Source of the DNA: Lipingzhangella halophila
Lineage (GTDB): Bacteria > Actinomycetota > Actinomycetes > Streptosporangiales > Streptosporangiaceae
DNA length: 64,000 nucleotides
Assembly (NCBI RefSeq): GCF_014203805.1
Contig: NZ_JACHJT010000002.1
Coordinates: 248,001-312,000, forward strand
Direction: 5' to 3'
Shown here in pieces: positions 8,444 through 16,758 of the stretch; position 1 is the first letter of the stretch; each line of letters begins with the position of its first letter. The notes under the pieces are model-generated. The model saw nothing but the letters and a program-made list of their open reading frames with translations, was not told the DNA's origin and ran no database searches. Both the position numbers and the translations under genes were made by a program.

Positions 8444-9322
8444 ATGACGTTGACGACGCCGCCCGTGCCCGAGACCGCGCCGCTGAGCTCAGGCGACGCC
8501 GAGACCTACGCCTCCTGGTTCGCCAGCCTCGCCGAGCCCACCCGGGTCCGGCTGCTGCACAGCATCGCCTCGCGCCCGACACCGGTCAGTGTCGGCGAGC
8601 TCGCCGAGGCGCTCGGCATCGGCCAGCCCACGGTCTCGCACCACCTGCGCAAGCTGGCCGAGGTCGGCTTCGTCACGTTGACCCGAGAGGGCACCTCCAC
8701 CCGGGTCGCCATCAACCCGGCGTGCTGCACCGGCCTGCCACACGCCGCCGACGCCGTGATGGGCATGGTGGCCGCCCGCCCCTGCTGCCCCACCGACCTG
8801 CCCGACGACGTCTCGGTGCGGGCGATGCGGCCCGACGACATCGATGCCGTGCGCCGGATCTACGCCGAGGGAATCGCCACCGGAAACGCCACCTTCGAGA
8901 CCGAGGTCCCCGAATCGGCCACGCTTCTCGCGCAATGGCTACCCGACCACCGGTGGGTGGCCGAGATCAACGGGGAGGTGGCCGGGTGGGCCGCGGCCAC
9001 CCCCACCTCGTCCCGCGAGGTCTACGCCGGGGTGGCCGAGACCTCCGTCTACGTCGCCGAGGCGGCCCGCGGGCGCGGGGTCGGCAAGACGCTGATCCAC
9101 ACGCAGGTCACCGAGGCCGACCGCCGGGGCCTGTGGACCCTGCAGACCTCGATCTTCCCCGAGAACAAGGCCAGCCTCGCCCTGCACCACATGGCCGGCT
9201 TCCGGACACTGGGCGTCCGCGAGCGCATCGCCCGGCACCACGGGCAATGGCGCGACACCGTCATGCTGGAGCGCCGCGCCGGCTGCGACCACAGCACCGA
9301 GCCCGCCGAGTGCACGTGCTGA
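8444..9322 (+). CDS. ArsR-family regulator fused to a GNAT acetyltransferase (ArsN-like)
   Basis: A 292-residue fusion. Residues about 20-105 form an ArsR/SmtB winged helix (LAEPTRVRLLHSIA; QPTVSHHLRKLAEVGFV) with CC pairs in NPACCTGLP and ARPCCPTD that could be the metalloid sensor. Residues about 125-280 form a GNAT domain of the phosphinothricin/ArsN1 type (VRAMRPDDIDAVRRIYAEGI; EAARGRGVGKTLI acetyl-CoA loop; FPENKASLALHHMAGF). ArsN1-type enzymes N-acetylate arsinothricin or phosphinothricin. The cysteine-rich tail (CDHSTEPAECTC) is unusual. It is divergent from the flavoprotein/MFS operon and probably represses it. The fused sensor-enzyme role is inference from domains. Confidence 0.85.
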   Translation: MTLTTPPVPETAPLSSGDAETYASWFASLAEPTRVRLLHSIASRPTPVSVGELAEALGIGQPTVSHHLRKLAEVGFVTLTREGTSTRVAINPACCTGLPHAADAVMGMVAARPCCPTDLPDDVSVRAMRPDDIDAVRRIYAEGIATGNATFETEVPESATLLAQWLPDHRWVAEINGEVAGWAAATPTSSREVYAGVAETSVYVAEAARGRGVGKTLIHTQVTEADRRGLWTLQTSIFPENKASLALHHMAGFRTLGVRERIARHHGQWRDTVMLERRAGCDHSTEPAECTC

Positions 9323-9474
9323 CGCACCGCACCCCGCGGCCCCGCCAGCGCGTTCCGGGCGCCAACCGAGTCGGATAGGCTACGGCCGGCCGACACGCTG
9401 CCGGCTGGCCACGCCGGAAAATCGAAGTCACGCGACCGCGGGCGGCGCCCGCGACATCCACGCCGGGAGGCCGC

Positions 9475-9690
9475 ATGGGTAAGTCGGGAGTCCCGATACT
9501 CCTTGTCATCTGGTTGATCGTTGGCGCCGTGATCGCCGGTCAACGGGGCTACTTCAGCGGCGGCGAGGAGAGCTGCGCCTCGATCGGCAGTGCCGTCATC
9601 ACGGTCGTCGCCGGGCCCCTCAACCTCTTGGGCCTCAGCCCCGAGATCGAGTGCCCCGACCTCTCGGAGGCCCAGCAACCGGCGCAGTGA
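9475..9690 (+). CDS. Small membrane protein, unknown function
   Basis: A 71-residue protein with an N-terminal transmembrane helix (VPILLVIWLIVGAVIAG) and a short extracytoplasmic part with two cysteines (EESCAS; EIECPD). GGGAGG precedes the ATG. Its end overlaps the end of the convergent gene by 56 bases. It resembles the small conserved membrane proteins common in actinomycetes. Nothing shows its function. Confidence 0.65.
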   Translation: MGKSGVPILLVIWLIVGAVIAGQRGYFSGGEESCASIGSAVITVVAGPLNLLGLSPEIECPDLSEAQQPAQ

Positions 9691-11035
9691 CCGGGTGGGG
9701 CGCGGCACCCCCGCTTCGGGCCACGCGCCAGGACCGGACGGCCGCGTACCACAGCAGGGCGAGCACGGCCGTGGTGGCGACGTGCCAGGGCAGCCGCCAC
9801 CACGACGGTTCCGCATTGGAGGGCTCTCCAGCGGTGGCGGCGTGCTCGCCGTCGGCCGTCTGCGACCACACCAGGAAGGCGTCGCCCACCGGCAGCAGTC
9901 CGCCCGCGTAACGGCGCTTCCCACCGAACTCGACGGCCATGCCGGTCGCCTCGGCCAGCCCGGTGAGCTCCGCGGCGCTTTGCTCGTCGTCGAAGAGGAC
10001 CGCGTCGCCAAGCGCGACGGCGCTCGCCGACGCCGACAGTCCCAGGACGAGCGGCCCGGAGTCGACATCGCCCGGGGAGTCGTCCCCGGCCGGGTGCTCG
10101 CGGATTCCGGGCACCATGGTGATCTCGGAGCCGAACCGGGCCCGGAAGGTTCGGTAGTCCCGTGCCGCCCATTCCGGGTCGACCTCGGCGAGAAAGCGCA
10201 GCAGCAGGCTCTGCGAGCTTCCCCGCGCGCCCTCCACCGGCTTCCCGCTCTCCGGGTCGACGGCGTGGGGAATCAGGCCGGTCCGCGGGTCGAGGTGGTC
10301 GCGAACGGCACCGGTCCACCGTTCCACCGTCGCGTCGTGGCTGTCCGTGCCGTGCAGCCGGTCGTCCTGGCGCAGCGCCGCGACGGCCACCACGCTGTCC
10401 ACGGGCCATGCCTGGCCGGGGTAGGCGGTGAGGTAGGGCGTACCGGAGTCCAGCGCGGCATCGAACGCATCCCGCAAGACGGCTGTTTCGGAGCGCAGTG
10501 CCTCGGCCTCGGCGGCGGCGTCCTGCGGCCCGCCGGCCAGCTCGACGATCCTCCCCCGCAGCCAGGCGGTCCAACCGGCGTGGTACACGCCGTGCGGCGG
10601 ATCGGCCTCCTGGGGGAAGGGCGCGGTGCCCGCGGGTGCTTCCAACCGCTCCAGCGCCCAGCGGGCCTCGCGGAGCGCACGGTCGCGCTCTCCGGGCTGC
10701 AGCATGCCCACGTTGACCCAGCTGAGCCCGTAGAGGGCGTGCGTGAAGAAGTAGCCCTCTGGGAAGAGCTCCTGCATCCGCTCCCCCGCGTCCGCCTCCA
10801 GTTCCGCGCGCAGGAACGCGAGCCGCGGCAGGGCGTCGGCGGCGATCTCGGCACGGGGCTGCTGCAGGGGCGAGGGGGTGTACGACCGGGCTGTCGACAC
10901 GGCGACGACGCTGGTCGCCGCGAGCGCGACAACGCCGAGCACGGCCGCTGACACCACGCGCCACCGCGGCCGGGGGAAGCGGAAGGATCGCGGGCGCACG
11001 CCACGATCATCGCAGTGCCGCGGCGGGTCCGCCAT
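9635..11035 (-). CDS. Membrane-anchored alpha/alpha-barrel-like protein (linalool dehydratase/isomerase-like)
   Basis: A 466-residue protein with an N-terminal transmembrane helix (residues about 27-48), a large extracytoplasmic helical region, and a second helix near the C-terminus (VATTAVLALLWYAAV). Motifs such as PPHGVYHAGWTAWLRG and AWPVDSVVAVAALR recall the (alpha/alpha)6 fold of linalool dehydratase/isomerase-like proteins. Catalytic identity is not assured, and a general glycosidase-like barrel is the alternative. Its tail overlaps the small membrane gene on the other strand. Confidence 0.6.
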   Translation of the reverse strand: MADPPRHCDDRGVRPRSFRFPRPRWRVVSAAVLGVVALAATSVVAVSTARSYTPSPLQQPRAEIAADALPRLAFLRAELEADAGERMQELFPEGYFFTHALYGLSWVNVGMLQPGERDRALREARWALERLEAPAGTAPFPQEADPPHGVYHAGWTAWLRGRIVELAGGPQDAAAEAEALRSETAVLRDAFDAALDSGTPYLTAYPGQAWPVDSVVAVAALRQDDRLHGTDSHDATVERWTGAVRDHLDPRTGLIPHAVDPESGKPVEGARGSSQSLLLRFLAEVDPEWAARDYRTFRARFGSEITMVPGIREHPAGDDSPGDVDSGPLVLGLSASASAVALGDAVLFDDEQSAAELTGLAEATGMAVEFGGKRRYAGGLLPVGDAFLVWSQTADGEHAATAGEPSNAEPSWWRLPWHVATTAVLALLWYAAVRSWRVARSGGAAPHPVTAPVAGPPRGRGTRSRG

Positions 11036-11181
11036 ACCACCGTTCGGTGAACACGCGCCCGCACGCCAGGGGCGTCCGGAAGACCAGCACGGAACCGCCG
11101 GTCAACGGCCCACCCCGGGCACGGTCCAGAGCAGGCTGCGTGGCGGTGCCGTCCCGCACCGCCACGCCCGCGGCGCGTTCC

Positions 11182-12363
11182 TCAGAACCCGTCCTCGCCG
11201 CAGCTCTTGAGCCACCTGCCGCTCTGTGTGAGGTGGTTGGTGTTGTAGAAGTCCACGCCCGCCTCAAGCTGGGCGCCCCACGCGGCTTCTCGGGGCGCAC
11301 CCTGGCACTTGTCCTCCCAGGCGAAGCACGGACGGAAGCCGTCCCCACCGGGGACGAGGCGGTCTCCGCCAGGGACTCCCGCCCTTTCCTTGCCGTCGGG
11401 GGCTCCCCAGAACCTCGTCGTCATGCCCGAGGCATGCGCCTGCTCGACCACCTCGTTGAGCTCCTGCTGCTCCTCGTCGCTGATCTCGTAGTCGCCGTCC
11501 TTGTCGCCACACGCGCCCTCGCCCCACTCGCCGTTGAGCATGCTGAAGTGCTGGGCGTAGACCCTGTCGTAGTCGGGGCTGGAGAAGTTGACCTTGTCGG
11601 GCAGGGTGCAGTCGGGACCCGGCTCGATGTCGAAGGTGGCGTTGTCAGGCTGGTAACCCACGAGGTCGTCGGGCGGGGCCCCGCCACTGAAGACCACCTC
11701 GACACCCGGCGGTAGGTCCTCGACCTGGTCGAACGCGGCCTCGTAGGCGCGCCGCCGGTCGCTGTCCGGGCCCTCCTCGCCGTCTTCGGAGGGCTCGTCC
11801 TTGATCTCGACGACGAGCTGGAACGGTTCGTCGCGGCCGGAGTAGATATCACCGCCGTTCTCCTCGGCCCGTTCTATCAGCGGCTCCGTGTACAGGGTCT
11901 CTAGGTTTCCCTCAGCCGGTTCGTACTCGTCGTGCTTGACCCAGAGTTCACCGTCGCCACCGACCCACACGTCAGCTTCAACGCTGACGGCACCGTTGTC
12001 CAGCGCGTCGTCAAGCGGGGTTCCGTTCTCGTAGTCGTTGTGCGCGTGCAGGCCCTCGATCCACTCGGTGTCGGGGTCCGGGCACCCCGGCTTCTCGATC
12101 GGCGGACGCGCGGGTGCCGTAGGACTGAGGTCGGGGTCCGGCTCGTCGTCCCAGGGCCAGGACGGATCGGGCCACGCCCCGGCCTCGTACTCGGAGCAGT
12201 CCTCGCCTCCGGTGACCCGGCAGATCGCGGACTCGCAGAAAGCCACCACGCGACCGGGGATGTCGGCCAGCAGCAGGCCACCGAATATGGCGGCCACGAG
12301 GGCCAGAACGCCCCCGTACTCGACAGCGGACGCTGCCCGCTCACCACGCCCCACCCAACGCAT
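11182..12363 (-). CDS. Prepilin-like exported PI-PLC/GDPD-superfamily phosphodiesterase (AIM6-like)
   Basis: A 393-residue protein from the ATG at 12363, preceded by a GGGAAAGGG stretch; a more upstream ATG would run through a promoter palindrome. Residues 1-30 form a class III/Flp-type prepilin signal (GERAASAVEYGG, Glu at +5, then a hydrophobic helix), followed by a C...EDC cysteine pair. The rest is a TIM-barrel phosphodiesterase: GLHAHNDYENGTPL, SVEADVWVGGDGE and KHDE supply the catalytic His/Glu/Asp set of the AIM6-like PI-PLC/GDPD group. DKDGDYEISDEE is an EF-hand-like calcium loop. It probably acts outside the cell on a phosphodiester lipid or polymer. The same N-terminal module recurs at 22575 and 60582. 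Confidence 0.8.
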   Translation of the reverse strand: MRWVGRGERAASAVEYGGVLALVAAIFGGLLLADIPGRVVAFCESAICRVTGGEDCSEYEAGAWPDPSWPWDDEPDPDLSPTAPARPPIEKPGCPDPDTEWIEGLHAHNDYENGTPLDDALDNGAVSVEADVWVGGDGELWVKHDEYEPAEGNLETLYTEPLIERAEENGGDIYSGRDEPFQLVVEIKDEPSEDGEEGPDSDRRRAYEAAFDQVEDLPPGVEVVFSGGAPPDDLVGYQPDNATFDIEPGPDCTLPDKVNFSSPDYDRVYAQHFSMLNGEWGEGACGDKDGDYEISDEEQQELNEVVEQAHASGMTTRFWGAPDGKERAGVPGGDRLVPGGDGFRPCFAWEDKCQGAPREAAWGAQLEAGVDFYNTNHLTQSGRWLKSCGEDGF

Positions 12364-12541
12364 CGCGCCGCCCTTTCCCGCAGTGCCCGAGAGGCGAGCC
12401 TTGTGGGCTACCGGAACCTCCGAATACCCGTTGGACACTAACGGCGGCCCCGAAGGGCGCAAAGGGCCCATAGACCCAATACGGGGCCCAGACTGCCCGG
12501 CGGCCGCACCGGAGACCGCGGCCCGCAGCGCCTGCTGTGGG

Positions 12542-12559
12542 CTATGCCGATGGGCATAG
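12542..12559. promoter_or_regulatory. 18-bp palindrome upstream of the ABC exporter operon
   Basis: CTATGCCGATGGGCATAG lies about 90 bases before the ABC ATPase start. Sixteen of 18 bases recur at 15842-15859 before the hydrolase gene. A likely target of the nearby NarL-type response regulator. Confidence 0.6.
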
Positions 12560-12646
12560 GCACCCGATGGCGAAGAGCTGATGTGCCGCACACCGGAAGA
12601 TTCCTACGGTGCCCGCACTACCGGAACTTCAAAAGGGGGCGCCGCT

Positions 12647-13591
12647 GTGCTGGCAGTACGGAACCTGACGAAACGCTACGGCGACACGACCGCCGTCGAC
12701 GGGCTGACCTTCGACGTTCAGCCGGGCCGGGTCACGGGATTCCTCGGACCCAATGGGGCCGGGAAGTCGACCACGATGCGCACGATCCTCGGACTCGACC
12801 GCCCTACCTCGGGTGAGGCACTGGTGAACGGACGCCCTTACGCGCAGCACTCGTCACCCGTGCGGGAGATCGGCGCCCTGCTGGACGCGCGGGCGGTGCA
12901 TCCGGGCCGCAGCGCGCACGCGCACCTCCTGGCCATGGCGCGCGCCTGCGGCATCCCCAAGGCCCGGGTGGCTGACGTGCTCGACCTGGTGGGCCTGGCC
13001 GGCGCCGCCGGCAAGCGAGCGGGAGAGTTCTCGCTCGGTATGGGGCAACGCCTGGGCATCGCCGAGGCACTGATGGGCGATCCCGGGATCCTGGTACTCG
13101 ACGAGCCGGTCAACGGGCTCGACCTCGACGGGGTCCGGTGGGTGCGCGACCTGATGCGCGACCTGGCTGACGAGGGCCGCACCGTGTTCGTGTCCAGCCA
13201 CCTCATGAGCGAGCTGCAGATAGTCGCCGACCACCTGGTGATCATCGGGCGGGGCCGGCTCATCACGGAGGCCCCCATGGCCGACGTGATCGCCGCGTGG
13301 TCCAACACGCACGTGGTCGTGCGCACCCCCGACCCCGGGGCGCTCGCCGCGCACCTGAAACGCGCGGACGAACCCGGCCGGACGGTCCGGATCGAGCACG
13401 GCGACGACGGTGAGCTGCTGGTATACGGGCTCACCGCGGAGGACGTCGGCGACATCGCCTACGGAGCGGGCACGCGGGTACACGGCCTGCGCCGCGAGGA
13501 AGCGTCCCTGGAGCAGGCGTACCTGGAGATCACCGAGACATCCGTCGAGTACGGCGCCCGCGCGGGTGACCAGGAGAAGGAGCACCAGTGA
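12647..13591 (+). CDS. ABC exporter ATP-binding protein
   Basis: A 314-residue ATPase. Walker A is GPNGAGKST, the signature is FSLGMGQRLGIAEAL, Walker B is ILVLDEPVNGLD, and the switch His is in VSSHLMSEL. The C-terminal 80 residues are a regulatory extension usual in bacitracin/lantibiotic-type exporters. The GTG at 12647 follows AAAAGGGGG. The next gene overlaps as GTGA, forming a two-gene exporter. Substrate export of a peptide or lipid II-active drug is a family-based guess. Confidence 0.92.
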   Translation: MLAVRNLTKRYGDTTAVDGLTFDVQPGRVTGFLGPNGAGKSTTMRTILGLDRPTSGEALVNGRPYAQHSSPVREIGALLDARAVHPGRSAHAHLLAMARACGIPKARVADVLDLVGLAGAAGKRAGEFSLGMGQRLGIAEALMGDPGILVLDEPVNGLDLDGVRWVRDLMRDLADEGRTVFVSSHLMSELQIVADHLVIIGRGRLITEAPMADVIAAWSNTHVVVRTPDPGALAAHLKRADEPGRTVRIEHGDDGELLVYGLTAEDVGDIAYGAGTRVHGLRREEASLEQAYLEITETSVEYGARAGDQEKEHQ

Positions 13592-14412
13592 GCACGCTGA
13601 CACCGGCCCGCACACCCGCCGGCCCGCCACCGGCCGGAAGCCAGCTCGCCCGGGCGGTCGCCTCCGAGTGGACCAAACTGGGCTCCGTCCGGTCCACGTG
13701 GTGGTGCGTGGCGGCGGCCGTCGCCGGGATGGTCGTCTTCGCCATCCTCATGGGGTACACGATGGCGTCGAGCATCGACGACGACCCGGCCGCCGCGAGC
13801 GACCAGTCGTTCACCCGGGCCACCTCGCAGGGGGTCTTCTACCTGATGCAGCTCGCCATCGTCGCGCTGGCCGCGCTGGCCGGCGCGGGCGAGTTCACCA
13901 ACCGCAGCATCACCGCCACCCTGCGCTGGATCCCGAACCGTGGCCAGGTGCTAGCCGCCCGCACTCTGGTCACCGCCGTGCTCGCGTTCGTGACCGGAGT
14001 GGCGGCCGCGGCCCTGGCGATCACCGTCATCGGGCTGTCCGTCGGCGCCGAGATCGGGGTGGACACGGGGGAGGCCGTGCGCACGAGCCTGGGCGTCGGC
14101 ACATGCATGGCACTGTTCGCGGCGATGTTCGTCGGTGTCGGGACCGCGCTGCGCAGCATCGCCGGCACGATCGTCGTGGGTTTCCTGCTGCTGCTGGGGT
14201 TCCCGCTGGTCCTGCAGCTCTCCAACGTGCAGTTCCTGAACGACCTGGCCGGCTACCTGCCCAGCCTGGCCGGCATCGAGTTCTACGCCGCGGGCGACGC
14301 GGGCTTCTACACCGCCCCGCACGACGGCGCCGTCAACGTGTCCTCCGTGATCGGGTGGACGGCCGCCGCCCTCATCATCGGGTACGCGGAGCTGCGGGCG
14401 CGCGACGCGTGA
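13588..14412 (+). CDS. ABC-2 family exporter permease
   Basis: A 274-residue permease with about six transmembrane helices. ASEWTKLGSVRSTWW at the N-terminus and GEFTNRSITATLRWIPNR in the first loop are hallmarks of actinobacterial ABC-2 permeases. It overlaps the ATPase gene by 4 bases (GTGA), so the two subunits are co-translated. A 23-bp perfect hairpin directly after the stop codon ends the operon. Confidence 0.9.
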   Translation: MSTLTPARTPAGPPPAGSQLARAVASEWTKLGSVRSTWWCVAAAVAGMVVFAILMGYTMASSIDDDPAAASDQSFTRATSQGVFYLMQLAIVALAALAGAGEFTNRSITATLRWIPNRGQVLAARTLVTAVLAFVTGVAAAALAITVIGLSVGAEIGVDTGEAVRTSLGVGTCMALFAAMFVGVGTALRSIAGTIVVGFLLLLGFPLVLQLSNVQFLNDLAGYLPSLAGIEFYAAGDAGFYTAPHDGAVNVSSVIGWTAAALIIGYAELRARDA

Positions 14413-14459
14413 GCGGCGGAGCTGGGTCCCCGGCAGTGCCGGGGACCCAGCTCCGCCGC
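14413..14459. terminator. Long perfect bidirectional terminator
   Basis: Two 23-bp perfectly complementary arms (14413-14435 and 14437-14459) around a single base, placed between the convergent permease and hydrolase genes. It is unusually long and exact for a terminator. Confidence 0.8.
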
Positions 14460-14482
14460 ACCGCCCCCTCCACGGACGCCGC

Positions 14483-15784
14483 TCAGTCGATGAACTCGAC
14501 CTCGGGGTACTCCTCGGATGGGCCGTCGAGGAGCGGCTGCTCCTCGCCCCGCAGGTACACGTCGAAGAACGCCGTGATGTGGGCCCGCTGCGCGGCCACA
14601 CTTCGCTCCGGGGCGATCGTGCCTATCGACGCTTCCATCGCCTCCCATTCGTTGTTGTCCGGCCGCAGTCCCGCGTCGATCTGCGGGAGCAGCCACTGGG
14701 CGTCCATGAAGCTCATGTGCTCGGCCTCAGGCAGGTACAGCTCCATGGTCTCCCCGGAGAGCTCCCGGAACCGTTCGTAGTCGTGGCTGTGCTCGCTGGT
14801 ATGCGGGTGTTCAACCGCCCCGCCACTCATTCCGCCGGCCATGATCATGAAGGGCCGGTCCACTCCCCGGGTGGTCGCCTCCGCCCACACCTCGTCCCCG
14901 ACGTGGTAGGCCACGCTGCCGTCGAGGTCGATTCCGGCGTCGACGCGTTCGTCGCCGACCATCAGCTCGGCCGCCGTGAAGCCGCCCATCGAGTGGCCGA
15001 ACATCCCCACGGTCGAGAGGTCCAACGCCTCGCCCAGGTCATTGGGAAGCGTCGCGTCCGACACGTCGGGGTTGTCCCCGTTGGAAATGCCGGTCAGGGC
15101 GTCGAGGACAAGCTCGGCGTCGGCGATACGAGCCGGGACCGCGGCCCGACCGATCTCGGTGTGGGTCTGGTCATCAAGGGGCGCACGACCGCGCAGCACC
15201 CGCCCGTCAGGGAACTCCACCGCGTCCGTCTCGTAGGGGTGGTCGATGGCCGCCACGACATAGCCGTGGCTCGCCAGCTCCTCCACCTGCGCCGTCGCCA
15301 GGTGGCGGGATTGCTCGAAGCCCGGGGAGTACAGCACCACCGGCAGGGACTCCGGCTCCCCCGCGGCATCCGCGCCGCTGACCGCGTGGGTCGTCGCGCC
15401 GAGGAGGTCGACCGAGTCGCGAGGGAGCCCTGCTTGTTCGAGCGTCGCCCCCGCGATGTAGTCCGCCATCGCCTCGGACAGGTACGGCGCCCTGTCTTCG
15501 CCGCCCGCGTTGTCCTTCGCCGGGTACCAGACAGTGGCCATGATCTCGCGCTGGCCGGTGTCCGGCGCCCACGGGTGGTCACGGGACTCGTCGACCAGGT
15601 GCAGGTCGACCTGCCCGATGTCGTGCGGACCGCTGGGCTCGGGCACGGACAGCTGGATTGGCTCGGGGTAGGTGACCGCGGCGACCACGGGCGGTACGGC
15701 GCACGCCGCCGCGAGGATGACCGCGGCGGCCGAGTAGTAGAGGGGCCGGTACCCGCGCATGGAGAATCTCGTTGTTTCGACCAT
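14483..15784 (-). CDS. Membrane-anchored alpha/beta hydrolase (PAF-acetylhydrolase-like)
   Basis: A 433-residue hydrolase with one N-terminal transmembrane helix or uncleaved signal (YYSAAAVILAAACAVPPVVAA) and an extracytoplasmic alpha/beta domain. The nucleophile elbow is MFGHSMGGFTAAE, an oxyanion strand reads PVVLYSPGFEQSRH, and the catalytic His is probably in EAEHMSFMD. The start is uncertain: ATG 15784 is chosen, and in-frame codons upstream to 15823 are possible. The gene lies between the exporter and the two-component genes, with the shared 18-bp palindrome upstream, suggesting joint control. Confidence 0.8.
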   Translation of the reverse strand: MVETTRFSMRGYRPLYYSAAAVILAAACAVPPVVAAVTYPEPIQLSVPEPSGPHDIGQVDLHLVDESRDHPWAPDTGQREIMATVWYPAKDNAGGEDRAPYLSEAMADYIAGATLEQAGLPRDSVDLLGATTHAVSGADAAGEPESLPVVLYSPGFEQSRHLATAQVEELASHGYVVAAIDHPYETDAVEFPDGRVLRGRAPLDDQTHTEIGRAAVPARIADAELVLDALTGISNGDNPDVSDATLPNDLGEALDLSTVGMFGHSMGGFTAAELMVGDERVDAGIDLDGSVAYHVGDEVWAEATTRGVDRPFMIMAGGMSGGAVEHPHTSEHSHDYERFRELSGETMELYLPEAEHMSFMDAQWLLPQIDAGLRPDNNEWEAMEASIGTIAPERSVAAQRAHITAFFDVYLRGEEQPLLDGPSEEYPEVEFID

Positions 15785-15841
15785 GCGTCGATCGTCACGA
15801 GCGGGCCCCTCCGCACGCATCACCCAAGAGCGTTCGCTGCC

Positions 15842-15859
15842 CTATCCCGATGTGCATAG
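15842..15859. promoter_or_regulatory. Second copy of the 18-bp palindrome
   Basis: CTATCCCGATGTGCATAG, 16 of 18 bases identical to 12542-12559, placed just before the hydrolase gene and after the response-regulator gene. Suggests a common regulator. Confidence 0.6.
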
Positions 15860-15880
15860 GCGCGTGGGGATCGGACCGGC

Positions 15881-16588
15881 TCAGAAGCCGCTGACCAGAC
15901 CCGCCTCGTAGGCGACGATGGCGGCCTGCACCCGGTTGCGCACATCGAGGCGGGCGAGGATGGAACCCACGTGCACCTTGGCCGTCCCGGACACGATGCC
16001 GAGGCGGCCGGCGATCTGGTCGTTGGACAACCCCTCACCGATCAGGGCCAGCACCTCCCGCTCCCGGGCGGACAATGGCGCGACCCGCTCCCGGGCCGCA
16101 GCGCCGCGCGACATCCGCCCGCCGGCGTTGGACGTGTCGAGTTCGGCGATGACCCGCTGTGCCACCTCCGGCGAGAGGTAGGCGCCGCCGTTGGCGACCG
16201 CGCGCAGCCCGGAGACCAGATCGCGGGGGTCACCGGTCTTGAGCACGAACCCGTTGGCGCCACCGCTCAACGCCCGGGCGATGTAGGCGTCCTCGGAGAA
16301 TGTGGTCAGGATGACCACCCCGGTCTCCGGAAACCCGGCCGTGATGGTCTCCGTCGCGGTGAGGCCGTCGGTGCCGGGCATCTGCACGTCCAGTAGCGCG
16401 ATATCCGGGCGGTGCTGGCGAACCAGGTCGATGGCGGCGTCGCCGTCCGCGGCCTGGCCAACGACCTCGACGCCCGGGGCGGCCGACAGGATGGCTGCCA
16501 TGCCCACTCGAACCATCTGCTCGTCGTCCGCGAGAACCACGCGCACCGGCGGCTGGTCTTCGGTCGGCTCACCCACGTGCCACAGCAT
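15881..16588 (-). CDS. NarL/LuxR-family response regulator
   Basis: A 235-residue two-domain regulator. The receiver domain has VVLADDEQMVRVG, the phospho-acceptor Asp in IALLDVQMPGTDG and the Lys in FVLKTGDP. The C-terminal LuxR HTH reads LSAREREVLALIGEGLSNDQ, then IAGRLGIVSGTAKVHVGSI. It follows its sensor kinase in the same direction. ATG 16588 was chosen by distance to the receiver domain; the true start could be a GTG slightly downstream. It is a likely binder of the 18-bp palindromes. Confidence 0.9.
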   Translation of the reverse strand: MLWHVGEPTEDQPPVRVVLADDEQMVRVGMAAILSAAPGVEVVGQAADGDAAIDLVRQHRPDIALLDVQMPGTDGLTATETITAGFPETGVVILTTFSEDAYIARALSGGANGFVLKTGDPRDLVSGLRAVANGGAYLSPEVAQRVIAELDTSNAGGRMSRGAAARERVAPLSAREREVLALIGEGLSNDQIAGRLGIVSGTAKVHVGSILARLDVRNRVQAAIVAYEAGLVSGF

Positions 16589-16758
16589 AAGCGGCGGGCA
16601 CGGTGCGGGCCGCACATGCCGCATTGGCTCGTGCGGCCCTCGTCCCGGTTCGGGCACAGCGGCGCACGCCCAACCCGGGTCACCCGCACCCGGCACAGCG
16701 AAACGCGATCACCCTCTCGTGTCCGCGAAACGGGCTTGGGGCGCTCGGGTCTGTTGGC

